Of a DNA stretch of 64,000 nucleotides, positions 55,317-64,000 are shown in pieces. Made by a program: the position numbers and the translations under genes. A model generated the notes under the pieces. The model saw only the letters and a program-made list of their open reading frames with translations, ran no database searches and was not told the DNA's origin. How positions within the stretch are numbered: position 1 is the first letter of the stretch; the number at the start of each line of letters is the position of its first letter. The stretch is from assembly GCF_006335145.1 (NCBI RefSeq), contig NZ_VDMN01000003.1:310001-374000 (forward strand), read 5' to 3'. This DNA is from Aliirhizobium smilacinae. GTDB taxonomy: Bacteria > Pseudomonadota > Alphaproteobacteria > Rhizobiales > Rhizobiaceae.

Positions 55317-56342
55317 TCAGAAGCCGAACAGCTTCAGGGCGGCATAACCGAAGGCTGCGATAAAGATCCAGCCGAATGCGCCCAGCGCCAACGGTCTCCA
55401 GCCCTCCGCGCGCAATTTGCCGATATTGGCCTGCAGTCCCATGGCGGCGAGAGCCATTGCCAGAAGGAAGTTCGTCAGCGTTACGATATTCCTGCTGATA
55501 TCTGCCGGGATCGCGATGACGCTATTGGCCAGCATAATCGCGATGAAACCGAGGACAAACCATGGCATCGGCGCCTTGACGCGTTGCCCCTCGGTTGTGT
55601 TGGATCGCATCGCAAAAGCCAGCGTCATCACCAGCGGGGCGAGCAACACGACGCGCGCCAGTTTGGAGACCGTACCGAACTGGCCGGCCACGTCGCCGGC
55701 CTGAAACGATGCGGCGACGACCTGGGCGACTTCGTGGATCGTTGCGCCGGACCAGAGGCCATAGGCGCGTTCATCCAGCCCAAGCGGGGCGGCGAGCAGC
55801 GGATAGGCAATCATCGAAATCGAGCCGAAAAGGGTTACGCAGGCGACGGCATAGGCGACATGTTCTTCCTTGCCGCGGACGACGGTGTTTGCCGCGATGA
55901 TTGCCGATGCGCCGCAGACGGAGGTTCCGGCGGCGATCAGGTCCGTCAACTGCCGGTCGACACCCATCAGCCTGCCCGCCAAACGCATCGCTACGAATGT
56001 CGTCGCAAGCGTCAGGGTAACCATGACAATGGCCGCGCCGCCGAGCGAAAGGATCTGGCTTGCCGTGATCTGAAGGCCGAGAAGGATGATGCCGGCCCGG
56101 AGAATGCGCTTTAAAGAAAAACGTATGCCTGGCTCTACGCTCTGGGGCAGGGTGACGGTGTTGCGGATCAGCATGCCCAGGATGATGGAAAGGATGAGCG
56201 GGCTCAGTGCCATCCAGCCGGTCGCGGATCTTATCGTCAACGCCGCTGCGGCTATTGCTGCGGTCAGGGCCAGCCCCGGAACGAGCGGCTTTAACCCGGA
56301 TAGCGATGAGTAAGGACGTTCTGCCCAATCCGAAAACGACAT
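55317..56342 (-). CDS. yeiH: YeiH/UPF0324 family membrane protein (putative sulfate exporter)
   Basis: A 341-residue protein with about ten membrane helices. Family stretches are seen: LSIILGMLIRN, GIRFSLKRILRAGIILLGLQ, AAGTSVCGASAIIAANTVV, the loop GLWSGATIHEVAQVVAASFQ, and a C-terminal MALAAMGLQANIGKLRAEGWRP. Relatives are annotated as putative sulfate exporters; one E. coli member has been tied to sulfur or lysine responses only loosely. It is divergent from a LysR gene, the usual YeiH-YeiE type pairing. Confidence 0.9.
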   Translation of the reverse strand: MSFSDWAERPYSSLSGLKPLVPGLALTAAIAAAALTIRSATGWMALSPLILSIILGMLIRNTVTLPQSVEPGIRFSLKRILRAGIILLGLQITASQILSLGGAAIVMVTLTLATTFVAMRLAGRLMGVDRQLTDLIAAGTSVCGASAIIAANTVVRGKEEHVAYAVACVTLFGSISMIAYPLLAAPLGLDERAYGLWSGATIHEVAQVVAASFQAGDVAGQFGTVSKLARVVLLAPLVMTLAFAMRSNTTEGQRVKAPMPWFVLGFIAIMLANSVIAIPADISRNIVTLTNFLLAMALAAMGLQANIGKLRAEGWRPLALGAFGWIFIAAFGYAALKLFGF

Positions 56343-56430
56343 GAATAAAATTCCACAAAATCACAAGATTATCGAATTCCATTCTCCATTTTTGAAAAGA
56401 ACAAATCCAATTCATAAGCTTTGTGATATC

Positions 56431-56447
56431 GTTCGACAAAATCGAAC
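56431..56447. promoter_or_regulatory. LysR-type palindrome
   Basis: GTTCGACAAAATCGAAC is a perfect six-base inverted repeat with five-base spacer, and it contains T-N11-A. It lies in the yeiH-lysR divergent region, nine bases before the lysR start, suited to autorepression. Confidence 0.6.
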
Positions 56448-56456
56448 GGTGTGCGG

Positions 56457-57368
56457 ATGACGCTTGAGCAATTGAAGATATTCCTCGAGGTTGCGCGCCT
56501 CGAACATGTGACGCGGGCAGCAGAAGTGCTCAGTCTCACCCAGTCGGCGGTCAGTGCCGCGATCTCGGCGCTGGAGGCCCGACACGGGGTCATTCTGTTC
56601 GACCGGGTGGGGCGTCGCATCGCGCTGACGGAAGCGGGCCGGCTTTTCGTCGATGAGGCGCGGGCGGTGATGGAGCGGGCGAGGGCGGCAGAGCTGGCGC
56701 TTGCCGATCTGGGAGGCTCTGCCTCCGGTGTGCTGCGCGTCCATGCCAGCCAGACGGTGGCGAGTTACTGGCTGCCATCCAGGCTGGTTGCCTATCACGA
56801 ACGATTTCCGCGCGTCGATCTGAGATTGATCGTCGGCAATACGCTAAGTGCCGTGGAAGCGGTGGTAACAGGTTCGGCGGATCTGGCCGTGGTCGAGGGC
56901 GAGATTGGGCAATCGGAACTCAAGCGCTCGACGGTGGCGGAGGATCGTCTTGTTCTCGTGGTCGGCCGGCGGCATGCCTGGAGGGATGGGCGGAAACTTG
57001 CGGCGAGCGATCTTCTGGAGACCAACTGGATCATGCGCGAGGCGGGATCGGGAACGAGGGCCGCTTTTGAAAGCCAGCTCTTGAGCCTTGGTGTCGATCC
57101 GCAGCAGCTTTCCGTCGTTCTCGAACTGCCGTCGAACGAGGCGGCGATGGCGGCGGTCGAGGCGGGGCTTTCGGCGACGGTGCTTTCCAGCCGCGCGACC
57201 CAGTTTCATTCTCTGGCGGGTCGGCTGCATGTGGTGGATTTCCCCATGCCGCTGCGCCGGTTTTCAGTCGTCCATCATCCGGAGCGACATGTCACACGCG
57301 CCTTGCGCTCGATGCTCGATCTGCTGGACGAGGATTTCGGAGACGAGGATGCGGCTGGCGGGGAATGA
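56457..57368 (+). CDS. LysR family regulator divergent from yeiH
   Basis: A 303-residue LysR-type regulator. The N-terminal winged helix (MTLEQLKIFLEVARLEHVTR, then SLTQSAVSAAISALEARHGV) is standard, followed by the co-inducer domain from about residue 88. The C-terminal half resembles CysB/YeiE-type members (EAGSGTRAAFESQL, LELPSNEAAMAAVEAGLSAT). It should control the divergent yeiH gene; the effector is unknown. Confidence 0.9.
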   Translation: MTLEQLKIFLEVARLEHVTRAAEVLSLTQSAVSAAISALEARHGVILFDRVGRRIALTEAGRLFVDEARAVMERARAAELALADLGGSASGVLRVHASQTVASYWLPSRLVAYHERFPRVDLRLIVGNTLSAVEAVVTGSADLAVVEGEIGQSELKRSTVAEDRLVLVVGRRHAWRDGRKLAASDLLETNWIMREAGSGTRAAFESQLLSLGVDPQQLSVVLELPSNEAAMAAVEAGLSATVLSSRATQFHSLAGRLHVVDFPMPLRRFSVVHHPERHVTRALRSMLDLLDEDFGDEDAAGGE

Positions 57369-57371
57369 AAA

Positions 57372-57401
57372 CGGCCCCGTCTTCAAGAGACGAGGCCGTA
57401 C
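57372..57401 (-). terminator. Terminator of the acetate-uptake type gene
   Basis: CGGCCTCGTCT-CTTGA-AGACGGGGCCG on the minus strand followed by TTTT, between the convergent ends of the LysR gene and the GPR1/FUN34/YaaH gene. Confidence 0.78.
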
Positions 57402-57428
57402 AATAACAGTGATATCTGTAGAAATCGG

Positions 57429-58043
57429 TTAGATCATCGGCTTGCCGACCGGCAGCACATCGCGACCGAAGGCATCCTTATAGATCTGGTGGGCCATGAC
57501 ATAGAGCGCCAGCGCGCCGCAGACCATCAGCTCGTAACCGGCGATGACATTGAAGACGTGCGGGCCGAAATGGCCGATGACGAGCAGGACGAAGCCGATG
57601 AACAGGGTGATGAAGACCAGGCCGAGGCCGGTGCTGGCGCGCATCGCACCGGGGGTCATGATGGCGGTGTAGATCGCCCAGATGACCAGGAACCAGCCGA
57701 GATCCGTTTCGCTCGTCGGGAAGAGGCCCGTCGCATTGCCGATCTGCAGCAGGCACAGCGCGATCCAGAAGCAGCCATAGGCGGTGAAGGCGCTATAGCC
57801 GAAATTGTTGCCGACCTTGCCTTCATGCAGGCCGGCGATCAGCTGCGCCAGACCGCCGAAGATCAGCCCCATCCAGATGACCGGCCCGAGCGAGGCCCAG
57901 CCGACATTGTGGAACTGCAGGACGATGGTGGTCATGCCGAAGCCGGCGAGACCGACGACCGCTGGGTTGCCGTGACCACCGTGTGCGTGGTCGGAAGCAG
58001 GTGTTGCCGTGCTGGTGGAGGATGGAGAGACGTTCGCGTTCAT
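57429..58043 (-). CDS. GPR1/FUN34/YaaH family acetate transporter
   Basis: A 204-residue protein with six membrane helices. NPAVVGLAGFGMTTIVLQFH carries the family NPA-x-x-GL motif; GLAQLIAGLHEGKVGNNFGY and FTAYGCFWIAL follow. Members such as SatP take up acetate and succinate; some yeast members export ammonium. The N-terminal leader (20 residues, His/Thr/Ser rich) is unremarkable. It is a single-gene unit with its own terminator. Confidence 0.9.
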   Translation of the reverse strand: MNANVSPSSTSTATPASDHAHGGHGNPAVVGLAGFGMTTIVLQFHNVGWASLGPVIWMGLIFGGLAQLIAGLHEGKVGNNFGYSAFTAYGCFWIALCLLQIGNATGLFPTSETDLGWFLVIWAIYTAIMTPGAMRASTGLGLVFITLFIGFVLLVIGHFGPHVFNVIAGYELMVCGALALYVMAHQIYKDAFGRDVLPVGKPMI

Positions 58044-58258
58044 GTCGGATCCATGGTTCGGGTGGCTGTGTTCAACAGGCTGCCAACCTCCTCATGTGTG
58101 CAGCGCGCATCGGGATGCGCTGACTAGCGTGGCGTCCGACGATTGAGGCTTGATCTCGATCAAATGCGGCGGTTGGCCTCAGCCGGGAGTTGTGTTTTCG
58201 CAAGGCCAGCCGGCGATTTGCTTGCAACGCAAGCTCAGGACGTGCCGGGCATCAACGG

Positions 58259-58283
58259 AAAAACCCGGCGCTGGGCCGGGCTT
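58259..58283 (-). terminator. Terminator of the chemoreceptor gene
   Basis: AGCCCGGC-CCAG-CGCCGGGTTTTT on the minus strand, starting about 24 bases past the chemoreceptor stop, with a five-T run. Confidence 0.85.
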
Positions 58284-58306
58284 TCGGGTTTCGAAACAGG
58301 ATGTGG

Positions 58307-60211
58307 TCAGGCTGCGTAGCGCATGCCGCGGGAGGATGTGGCTTCGCCGCCAAGCTTGAAGTTCGACAGGATGTGCTGCAGCTGGCGGCTTTCCTCGGCG
58401 AGCGTTTCGCTCGCGGCGGTGGTCTCCTCGACCATGGCCGCGTTCTTCTGGGTCATCTGGTCCATGTGGTTGACCGAGGAGTTGATCTCGGCCAGTGCGG
58501 TCGCCTGTTCGCGGGCGGCGGTGGCGATCGATTCCACATGTTCGTTGACCTTGTTGACGAGGCCTTCGATCTCGAGCAGCGCGTCACCCGTCGAGCGGAC
58601 GAGCGAGACGCCGCCTTCGACTTCGGCAGCAGACGCGCTGATCAGCGTCTTGATTTCCTTGGCGGCGTTTGCGGAGCGCTGTGCCAGCTCGCGGACTTCC
58701 TGGGCGACGACCGCGAAGCCGCGGCCGGCTTCACCTGCACGGGCTGCCTCGACGCCTGCATTGAGGGCGAGCAGGTTGGTCTGGAAGGCGATCTCGTCGA
58801 TCACGCCGATGATCTGGCTGATCTTGCTGGACGAGTCTTCGATGCGACCCATGGCGGTGACGGCCGAGCGGACGATGTCGCCGGACTTTGTCGCGCTCTG
58901 CTTGGTGGCATGCACCATGTCGCGGGCTTCGGTGGCGCGCGACGATGCAGCACGGACGGTTGCCGTGATCTCGTCGAGAGCGGCTGCCGTTTCTTCCAGC
59001 GCTGCCGCCTGCTGTTCGGTACGCTTGGACAGATCGTTGGCGGCGGCTGAGAGTTCTGCCGAGTTGTTGTTGATCGTGCCGGCAGCGCCGCGGACGTTGT
59101 TCATCGTGCCGCGCAGGCGGACCATCGTGGTGTTGACGTTGGTCTGCAGTTCGGCGAAGGCGCCCTGGAACTGGCCGTTCATGCTCTGCGTCAGGTCGGC
59201 ATCGGCAAGCGCTGCGATGACCCGGCGGACTTCGGTGGTCGCTGACTCGACACTTTCGACCAGTTCGTTGACGCCGGCGGCGAAACGGTTGAGGTCGTCG
59301 TTGTTATAATCCCTGGAGATGCGGCCGGAGAAATCGCCGGCGACGGCGGAGGCGACGACGGTCGAGATGCTCGACTGCAGGTCGCTGCTGTTGCGATGCA
59401 GGGCGGCTTCCTGGGCCTTCAGATCGTTCATGGTCAGCGCATTGGTGCGGAACACCTCGACGGCACGTGCCATTTCGCCGATCTCGTCCTTGCGGGCGGC
59501 ATCGATATCGAGATTGTCGAGCTGGCCGTTTGCGAGGCGGCTCATGGACTGGGTCAGCGACCGGATCGGGCGAACGATGCCGCGGGTCGCAACCATCAGG
59601 CTGATTGCAGCGCCGATGACGATGAAGACGACGGCAGAGATTGCCGAAATCAGGATGGCGGTCGTCGAGGAGGCAACGGCGGCCTCACGAGCGCCGGCCA
59701 GCGATTTGCCGGAATAGGTGCTGTAGACCTTGACCGTATCGGTGACGACCTTCTGGCCATCGAGTGCAGCCTTGAGTGCCACGGAAATGGCGGCGGTATC
59801 CGCCGGGTTCTTCTCGGCAACGCCGACCATGCTGCGGATCGTGCCGAAATAGCTGTCGAGTGCGCCGCGGATCGCCTTCAGCTGATCCTTTTCGGTGATA
59901 TCGGCAGTGGATTCGATCTTCGGCAGGCGGGCGAGCATTTCGGAAGAGCGCTTGTCCGTTTCGGCGCGAAAATCCGCTGCCTTATCCGGCGCGGCGGCCA
60001 GCTGGTAGGTCATGCGGCTGATGGCGATGATATCGACGCGCAGGTCCATCGCTTCACGGGCGACTTCCTCGCGGGCGCCAACGGAAATCATTGCATTCTG
60101 CAGGCCGTAAAGACCGGAAGCCGCAATGCCGGCAATAATCAGCGAAGAAAGGCCCATCACAACCGTGACGAGACCGAGTTTCTTCGAAATGGCCATATCT
60201 CGAAATGCCAT
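58307..60211 (-). CDS. Methyl-accepting chemotaxis protein
   Basis: A 634-residue chemoreceptor. The first membrane helix ([20 protein letters not shown]) is followed by a ~160-residue periplasmic four-helix-type sensor and a second helix ([20 protein letters not shown]). HAMP domains follow (about 215-310), then the signalling domain whose hairpin tip contains [16 protein letters not shown]. The C-terminus has no CheR-binding pentapeptide. The ligand is unknown. The start at 60211 follows the upstream start at 60223 by four codons. Confidence 0.93.
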   Translation of the reverse strand: MAFRDMAISKKLGLVTVVMGLSSLIIAGIAASGLYGLQNAMISVGAREEVAREAMDLRVDIIAISRMTYQLAAAPDKAADFRAETDKRSSEMLARLPKIESTADITEKDQLKAIRGALDSYFGTIRSMVGVAEKNPADTAAISVALKAALDGQKVVTDTVKVYSTYSGKSLAGAREAAVASSTTAILISAISAVVFIVIGAAISLMVATRGIVRPIRSLTQSMSRLANGQLDNLDIDAARKDEIGEMARAVEVFRTNALTMNDLKAQEAALHRNSSDLQSSISTVVASAVAGDFSGRISRDYNNDDLNRFAAGVNELVESVESATTEVRRVIAALADADLTQSMNGQFQGAFAELQTNVNTTMVRLRGTMNNVRGAAGTINNNSAELSAAANDLSKRTEQQAAALEETAAALDEITATVRAASSRATEARDMVHATKQSATKSGDIVRSAVTAMGRIEDSSSKISQIIGVIDEIAFQTNLLALNAGVEAARAGEAGRGFAVVAQEVRELAQRSANAAKEIKTLISASAAEVEGGVSLVRSTGDALLEIEGLVNKVNEHVESIATAAREQATALAEINSSVNHMDQMTQKNAAMVEETTAASETLAEESRQLQHILSNFKLGGEATSSRGMRYAA

Positions 60212-60620
60212 GTAACACACCACTTAAGTTTGCCCAACACATCAGCTCATGGCGCGTCTTATGAAGCGCGTCAGGATGCCGCGCTAAAATATTGTCATGA
60301 CTAGACTAATTGCAGGTTAAAATGGCTACGCGGTGTGGAGTTTTGCTTTCTCGACGCGTCGTTTGCTTGGTCGAATTTGAGCAATATTTCGAGATGCGAG
60401 CAATTGCTCGTAAAAGATGCACCTAAAATTCATTGTTTGTCCGACACTTCACTCTATGCGGGTGAGGTGGAATCGGTTTTTGTTGCGTTGCAGCATATTG
60501 TTGATTTTTTTAGTTGTCTCGCCCGCCTTGGCTGGAATTGATGATTTCCGGTTGGAAACCGGCCGTCCCTGATATGGATGTGCGACCGGTTCCTTTCTTC
60601 CTGACACTTAAATCCGCGGT
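60212..60620. other. Gap between chemoreceptor and rhodanese genes
   Basis: About 410 bases with no convincing gene. It is AT-richer than its flanks. Near 60548-60595 a loose inverted repeat (GGAAACCGG / CCGGTTCC) may end the rhodanese transcript. The chemoreceptor promoter should lie near 60220-60330 but I cannot point to clear -35/-10 boxes. Confidence 0.5.
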
Positions 60621-61025
60621 TCAGGCCGCTGCTGCAGTCTCGTAAGCGAAGCCCTCATCTGCCCAACCGGTCATGCCGCCGATCATCACCTTGACGGAGA
60701 TGTTAAGTCGGGAGAGGCGCAATGCCGCCTTGTCGGCACCGTTGCAATGGGGGCCGGCGCAATAGACGACGAACAGCGTATCCGCCGGCCATTCTGACAT
60801 GCGATGCGCGGTCATCTTGCCATGGGGCAGATTGAGCGCGCCCGGTAGATGCGATTGCGCAAAGAGCGTCGGAGAGCGGACGTCGAACAAGACGAAATCG
60901 ACCTTGCCCGAGGCGAAGGAGGCGTGGACATCCCAGCAGTCCGCCTCGAAGGCGAGCTTGCGGGAAAAATGCGCGGCTGCATCCTGTGGTGATGCGGCTG
61001 GAAAATCGGAGACCGGGCTTGGCAT
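60621..61025 (-). CDS. Rhodanese-like sulfurtransferase
   Basis: A 134-residue single-domain rhodanese. LFDVRSPTLFAQSHLPGALN is the CH2A-like motif, and VVYCAGPHCNGADKAALRL carries the active-site Cys loop CAGPHC. The enzyme moves sulfane sulfur to thiol acceptors, or acts as a binding domain. It is divergent from ftrA, which probably controls it. Confidence 0.9.
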   Translation of the reverse strand: MPSPVSDFPAASPQDAAAHFSRKLAFEADCWDVHASFASGKVDFVLFDVRSPTLFAQSHLPGALNLPHGKMTAHRMSEWPADTLFVVYCAGPHCNGADKAALRLSRLNISVKVMIGGMTGWADEGFAYETAAAA

Positions 61026-61128
61026 GGAGCGATCCTTTCATGGGTGTCGGTGGAAGCGTGTTGCTGCCGATCATGACTGATGATACGGATGGTTGAAATT
61101 GGCCATCGTGACCGGTAGCGTAAACATC

Positions 61129-62136
61129 ATGCCAAAATCCTCTATGCACCAGACCAGCGGTCCGCATGTCGTCGCGCTTGTCTATGACGGGCTTTGCACG
61201 TTCGAATTCGGCATTGCCTATGAAGTCTTCGGCCTTGACCGCCCGGAGCTGGGGGAGGGCTGGTACCGGTTTTCCGTCGCGGGTGTGGAGCCGGGACCGC
61301 TGCGGGCGGCGGGTGGATTGACTGTCTCCGTCGATTACGGGCTGGGCGTGCTTGAGACTGCCGATCTTGTCGTCGTGCCCGGTTGGCGGGGAATAAGCGA
61401 GCCGGTGCCTGCACCTTTGATCGAGGCACTGCAGGCTGCGCACCATCGCGGTGCGCGGATCATATCGCTCTGCTCGGGCGTGGCGGTATTGGCGGCTGCC
61501 GGTCTGCTGCACGGACGGCGGGCAACGACGCATTGGCGGTATGTGGAGGCGATTGCCGAGGTCTATCCGGAAACCGATTTCGATGCGGACGTACTCTATA
61601 TGGATGAGGGCAATACGCTGACGGCTGCAGGAAGTGCTGCCGGCATCGATCTCTGCCTGCATGTCGTGCGTGGCGATTTCGGGGTCGAGGCGGCCAATAG
61701 CGTTGCCCGCCGGCTGGTCGTGCCGCCGCATCGCGAGGGCGGGCAGGCGCAGTTCATCGCGTCACCGGTGCCGCGGGAGAGGGAAGAGCTTCGCCTCGGG
61801 CCACTGATCGAGTGGATGCGCAAGCGGCTTTTCGAGGAGCAGCCGATCCGCATGCTGGCGGAGCGGGCGGGCATGAGCATGCGGACCTTTCAGCGCCGTT
61901 TCGAGGCTGCCACCGGCGACAGTGCCGGAGAATGGCTGGTCAAGGAGCGTTTGCGGCTGGCGCGCGATCTGCTCGAGAAACAGGTTTCGGCGTCGCTGGA
62001 CGATATCGCGATCGCCTGCGGTTTCGGCACGCAGGCGACCTTGCGCCACCATTTTCGCAAGCGACTGGGAACGAGCCCGGCGGCTTACAGAAAGACATTC
62101 GGTCAGCAGGAGGCCGGTCGCCGGGAAGGCGGCTGA
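61129..62136 (+). CDS. ftrA: FtrA-like AraC family regulator (GlxA type)
   Basis: A 335-residue regulator from the start at 61129; 61093 (TTG) and 61144 are alternatives. The N-terminal DJ-1/PfpI-like domain (VVALVYDGLCTFEFGIAYEV, ARIISLCSGVAVLAAAGLL with the nucleophile-elbow Cys) precedes an AraC-type DNA-binding domain (about 215-320: MLAERAGMSMRTFQRRFEAA and IAIACGFGTQATLRHHFRKR). It matches the FtrA group, usually next to a rhodanese gene as here. The inducer is unknown. Confidence 0.88.
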   Translation: MPKSSMHQTSGPHVVALVYDGLCTFEFGIAYEVFGLDRPELGEGWYRFSVAGVEPGPLRAAGGLTVSVDYGLGVLETADLVVVPGWRGISEPVPAPLIEALQAAHHRGARIISLCSGVAVLAAAGLLHGRRATTHWRYVEAIAEVYPETDFDADVLYMDEGNTLTAAGSAAGIDLCLHVVRGDFGVEAANSVARRLVVPPHREGGQAQFIASPVPREREELRLGPLIEWMRKRLFEEQPIRMLAERAGMSMRTFQRRFEAATGDSAGEWLVKERLRLARDLLEKQVSASLDDIAIACGFGTQATLRHHFRKRLGTSPAAYRKTFGQQEAGRREGG

Positions 62137-62152
62137 CTTTGTGCTTTTGTGG

Positions 62153-63466
62153 TCACTCCGCCGCTTGCCGCGCCATCGGGTTGTTGGGATGGGTCGTCCA
62201 GTTGGCATAGTTGGGATCGACCGGCCGGCCGGTGCGTTTGTCGAGGCTGCCGGCGGGCAGGGCATCCATGGTGATGCAGTTTTCCACCGGACAGACGTTG
62301 ACGCAAAGATTGCAGCCGACGCAATCCTCTTCCTTCACCTCGAAATGCCTGACTCCATCGACCATCGCGGTAATCGCCTGGTGCGACGTGTCCTCGCAGG
62401 CGATGTGACAGCGGCCGCATTTGATGCAGGCGTCCTGATCGATATGCGCCTTGGCGATGTAGTTGAGGTTGAGATATTGCCAGTCGGTGACGTTCTGCAC
62501 TGCGCGGCCGGTAATGTCGTCCAGCGTCCGGTGGCCCTTCGAGTCCATCCAGGCGGTGAGGCCGGTGATCATCTCCTCGACGATCTTGAAGCCGTAGGTC
62601 ATGACCGCCGTGCAGACCTGCACGTTGCCGGCACCAAGCGCGAGGAATTCTGCAGCATCACGCCAAGTCGTCACACCGCCGATGCCGGAAATCGGCAGGC
62701 CGTAGGTTTCCGGGTCGCGGGCAATCTCGGCCACCATGTTGAGCGCGATCGGTTTGACTGCCGGGCCGCAATAACCGCCATGGCTGCCCTTGCCGTTGAT
62801 CGACGGATTGGGCGAAAAGCTGTCGAGATCGACCGAGACGATCGAGGAGATCGTGTTGATCAGCGATACGGCGTCAGTACCGCCACGCTTTGCGGCGCGG
62901 GCAGGGAAGCGGATGTCGGTGATGTTGGGCGTCAGCTTGGTGATGACCGGCATGCGGCTATATTGCTTGCACCAGCGCACCACCATCTCGATATATTCCG
63001 GCACCTGACCAACCGCGGCGCCCATGCCGCGCTCGGACATGCCGTGCGGACAGCCGAAGTTGAGTTCGATGCCATCGACTTCGGTTTCCTCGACCAGCGG
63101 CAGGATCGCCTTCCAGGCGTTTTCCTCGCAGGGGACCATGATCGAGGCGACCACGGCGCGATCCGGCCAGTTCTTCTTCACCTGCTTCATCTCGATGAGA
63201 TTGGTGTAGAGGTCGCGGTCGGTGATCAGTTCGATATTGTTCAAGCCGAGAAGCCGACGGTCGGCGCCCCAGATGGCGCCGTAGCGCGGGCCGTTGACGT
63301 TGACGACAGGCGGCCCCTGTTCGCCAAGCGTCTTCCAGACGACGCCGCCCCAGCCGGCCTTGAAGGCGCGCTCGACATTATAAGCCTTGTCGGTCGGCGG
63401 TGCCGAAGCGAGCCAGAAGGGGTTGGGGGATTTGATGCCGACGAAATTGTTGCGGATATCAGCCAT
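62153..63466 (-). CDS. preA: NAD-dependent dihydropyrimidine dehydrogenase subunit PreA
   Basis: A 437-residue protein: a FMN-binding TIM barrel (1-320) with ELNFGCPHGMSERGMGAAVG holding the active Cys region, and ISGIGGVTTWRDAAEFLALG for phosphate binding. A ferredoxin domain follows with two 4Fe-4S motifs, CIKCGRCHIAC and CVGCNLCVNVC. With PreT it reduces uracil and thymine to the dihydro forms, the first reductive step. The start has AGGGGAGA upstream. A ~30-residue C-terminal extension follows the clusters. Confidence 0.95.
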   Translation of the reverse strand: MADIRNNFVGIKSPNPFWLASAPPTDKAYNVERAFKAGWGGVVWKTLGEQGPPVVNVNGPRYGAIWGADRRLLGLNNIELITDRDLYTNLIEMKQVKKNWPDRAVVASIMVPCEENAWKAILPLVEETEVDGIELNFGCPHGMSERGMGAAVGQVPEYIEMVVRWCKQYSRMPVITKLTPNITDIRFPARAAKRGGTDAVSLINTISSIVSVDLDSFSPNPSINGKGSHGGYCGPAVKPIALNMVAEIARDPETYGLPISGIGGVTTWRDAAEFLALGAGNVQVCTAVMTYGFKIVEEMITGLTAWMDSKGHRTLDDITGRAVQNVTDWQYLNLNYIAKAHIDQDACIKCGRCHIACEDTSHQAITAMVDGVRHFEVKEEDCVGCNLCVNVCPVENCITMDALPAGSLDKRTGRPVDPNYANWTTHPNNPMARQAAE

Positions 63467-63481
63467 GGTCGATGTCTCCCC

Positions 63482-64000
63482 TCAGGCCACTGCGCTGGAC
63501 GGCTGAGCGCCGGCTGCCAGCATGCGGTTGATGCTTTCTGCTGCATCGCGCCCTTGCGCGACCGCCGAGACGGTCAGGTCTTCGCCGCGACCGATGCAAT
63601 CGCCGCCGGCCCAGACATTCTCGACCGAGGTGCGGCCCTGGGCGTCTACCGCGATCTTGCCTTTTTCGAACTGGAGAGCGCCGAGGCCGGAAGCTTCGAA
63701 GGTCTGGCCGATGGCCTTGAAGATCTGGTCGGCAGCGAGAACGCCCGTCTCACCGGTGCCGGTCAACCTGCCTTCGATCATCGCGGTATATTCGACCTCG
63801 ATGCCGGCGACATGAGCGCCGTTCGGGCCGTCCTTGCCGATGATCGATTTCGGCTGCATCCAGTGGCGGATGATGACGCCCTTCGAGGCGGCGAGATCCT
63901 GCTCGTATCCGGAGGCGTTCATGTTTTCCTTGCCGCGACGATAGCAGATCGTCACTTCTTCGGCGCCGAGCAGTTTTGCCTGGATGGCGGCATCGATGGC
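63482..64000 (-). CDS. preT: Dihydropyrimidine dehydrogenase subunit PreT, 5' end missing
   Basis: Only the last 172 codons are in the window; the frame is open to the right edge. The C-terminal part of an FAD/NAD(P)H oxidoreductase of the glutamate-synthase-small-subunit type is seen: AKLLGAEEVTICYRRGKENM, then ADQIFKAIGQTFEASGLG and NVWAGGDCIGRGEDLTVSAV, the flavin-binding end. PreT supplies electrons to PreA. It ends 15 bases before preA, so the two are one operon. Confidence 0.93.
   Translation of the reverse strand, partial: AIDAAIQAKLLGAEEVTICYRRGKENMNASGYEQDLAASKGVIIRHWMQPKSIIGKDGPNGAHVAGIEVEYTAMIEGRLTGTGETGVLAADQIFKAIGQTFEASGLGALQFEKGKIAVDAQGRTSVENVWAGGDCIGRGEDLTVSAVAQGRDAAESINRMLAAGAQPSSAVA

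Overview
The window is a dense stretch of chromosome from an alphaproteobacterium of the Rhizobiaceae (Rhizobium / Neorhizobium / Agrobacterium range). The evidence is inferred from gene content and order: a DUF1272 gene between ureA and ureB, eukaryote-type glutamine synthetase glnII divergent from a DUF2735 gene, a PreT-PreA / hydantoinase / RutR pyrimidine module, and palindromic intergenic elements of the rhizobial kind. I saw no rRNA, tRNA or CRISPR.

Layout. 1-4.8 kb: heterotetrameric sarcosine oxidase soxBDAG (soxB cut by the left edge). 5.3-7.7 kb: a sarcosine/dimethylglycine dehydrogenase-like flavoprotein. 8.0-13.6 kb: a branched-chain-amino-acid type ABC importer (livHMGF, a DUF6867 membrane protein, a binding protein, a terminator). 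13.7-19.9 kb: a PAS-like protein, a LuxR-type response regulator, a 1128-residue fusion of an NCS1 nucleobase transporter with a hybrid histidine kinase, and an SMR efflux/TetR pair. 20.0-38.9 kb: the urea ABC importer urtABCDE and the urease genes ureD-ureA-(DUF1272)-ureB-(GFA)-(LprI)-ureC, then ureEF and ureG. This run is interrupted by an esterase gene and by an AT-richer accessory patch with an orphan barstar-like gene. 39.1-44.5 kb: a Crp/Fnr regulator with a perfect FNR-type box upstream, and an RND efflux pair. 44.8-53.5 kb: an ABC importer of the ThiY/SsuABC type, hydA, a mazEF-like toxin-antitoxin pair, a carbamoyl-amidohydrolase and divergent rutR. 53.6-58.0 kb: glnII with a sigma-54-type promoter, a DUF2735 gene, yeiH with a divergent LysR regulator, and an acetate-uptake type protein. 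58.3-64 kb: a chemoreceptor, a rhodanese divergent from ftrA, and preA-preT (preT cut by the right edge).

Functionally much of the window is a nitrogen-scavenging neighbourhood. Urea is imported and split to ammonia. Sarcosine-type methylamines are demethylated to glycine and one-carbon units. Pyrimidines are reduced (PreTA), ring-opened (HydA) and decarbamoylated. Ammonia can be taken up by GlnII. Regulatory sites I can read support this: a RutR-like operator between rutR and the carbamoyl-amidohydrolase, and a -24/-12 promoter in front of glnII.

The least ordinary features are the transporter-kinase fusion with a Cys-rich linker, two ~210-bp elements with conserved inverted ends but different cores, the foreign genes inside the urease cluster, and the toxin-antitoxin pair inside the pyrimidine operon.
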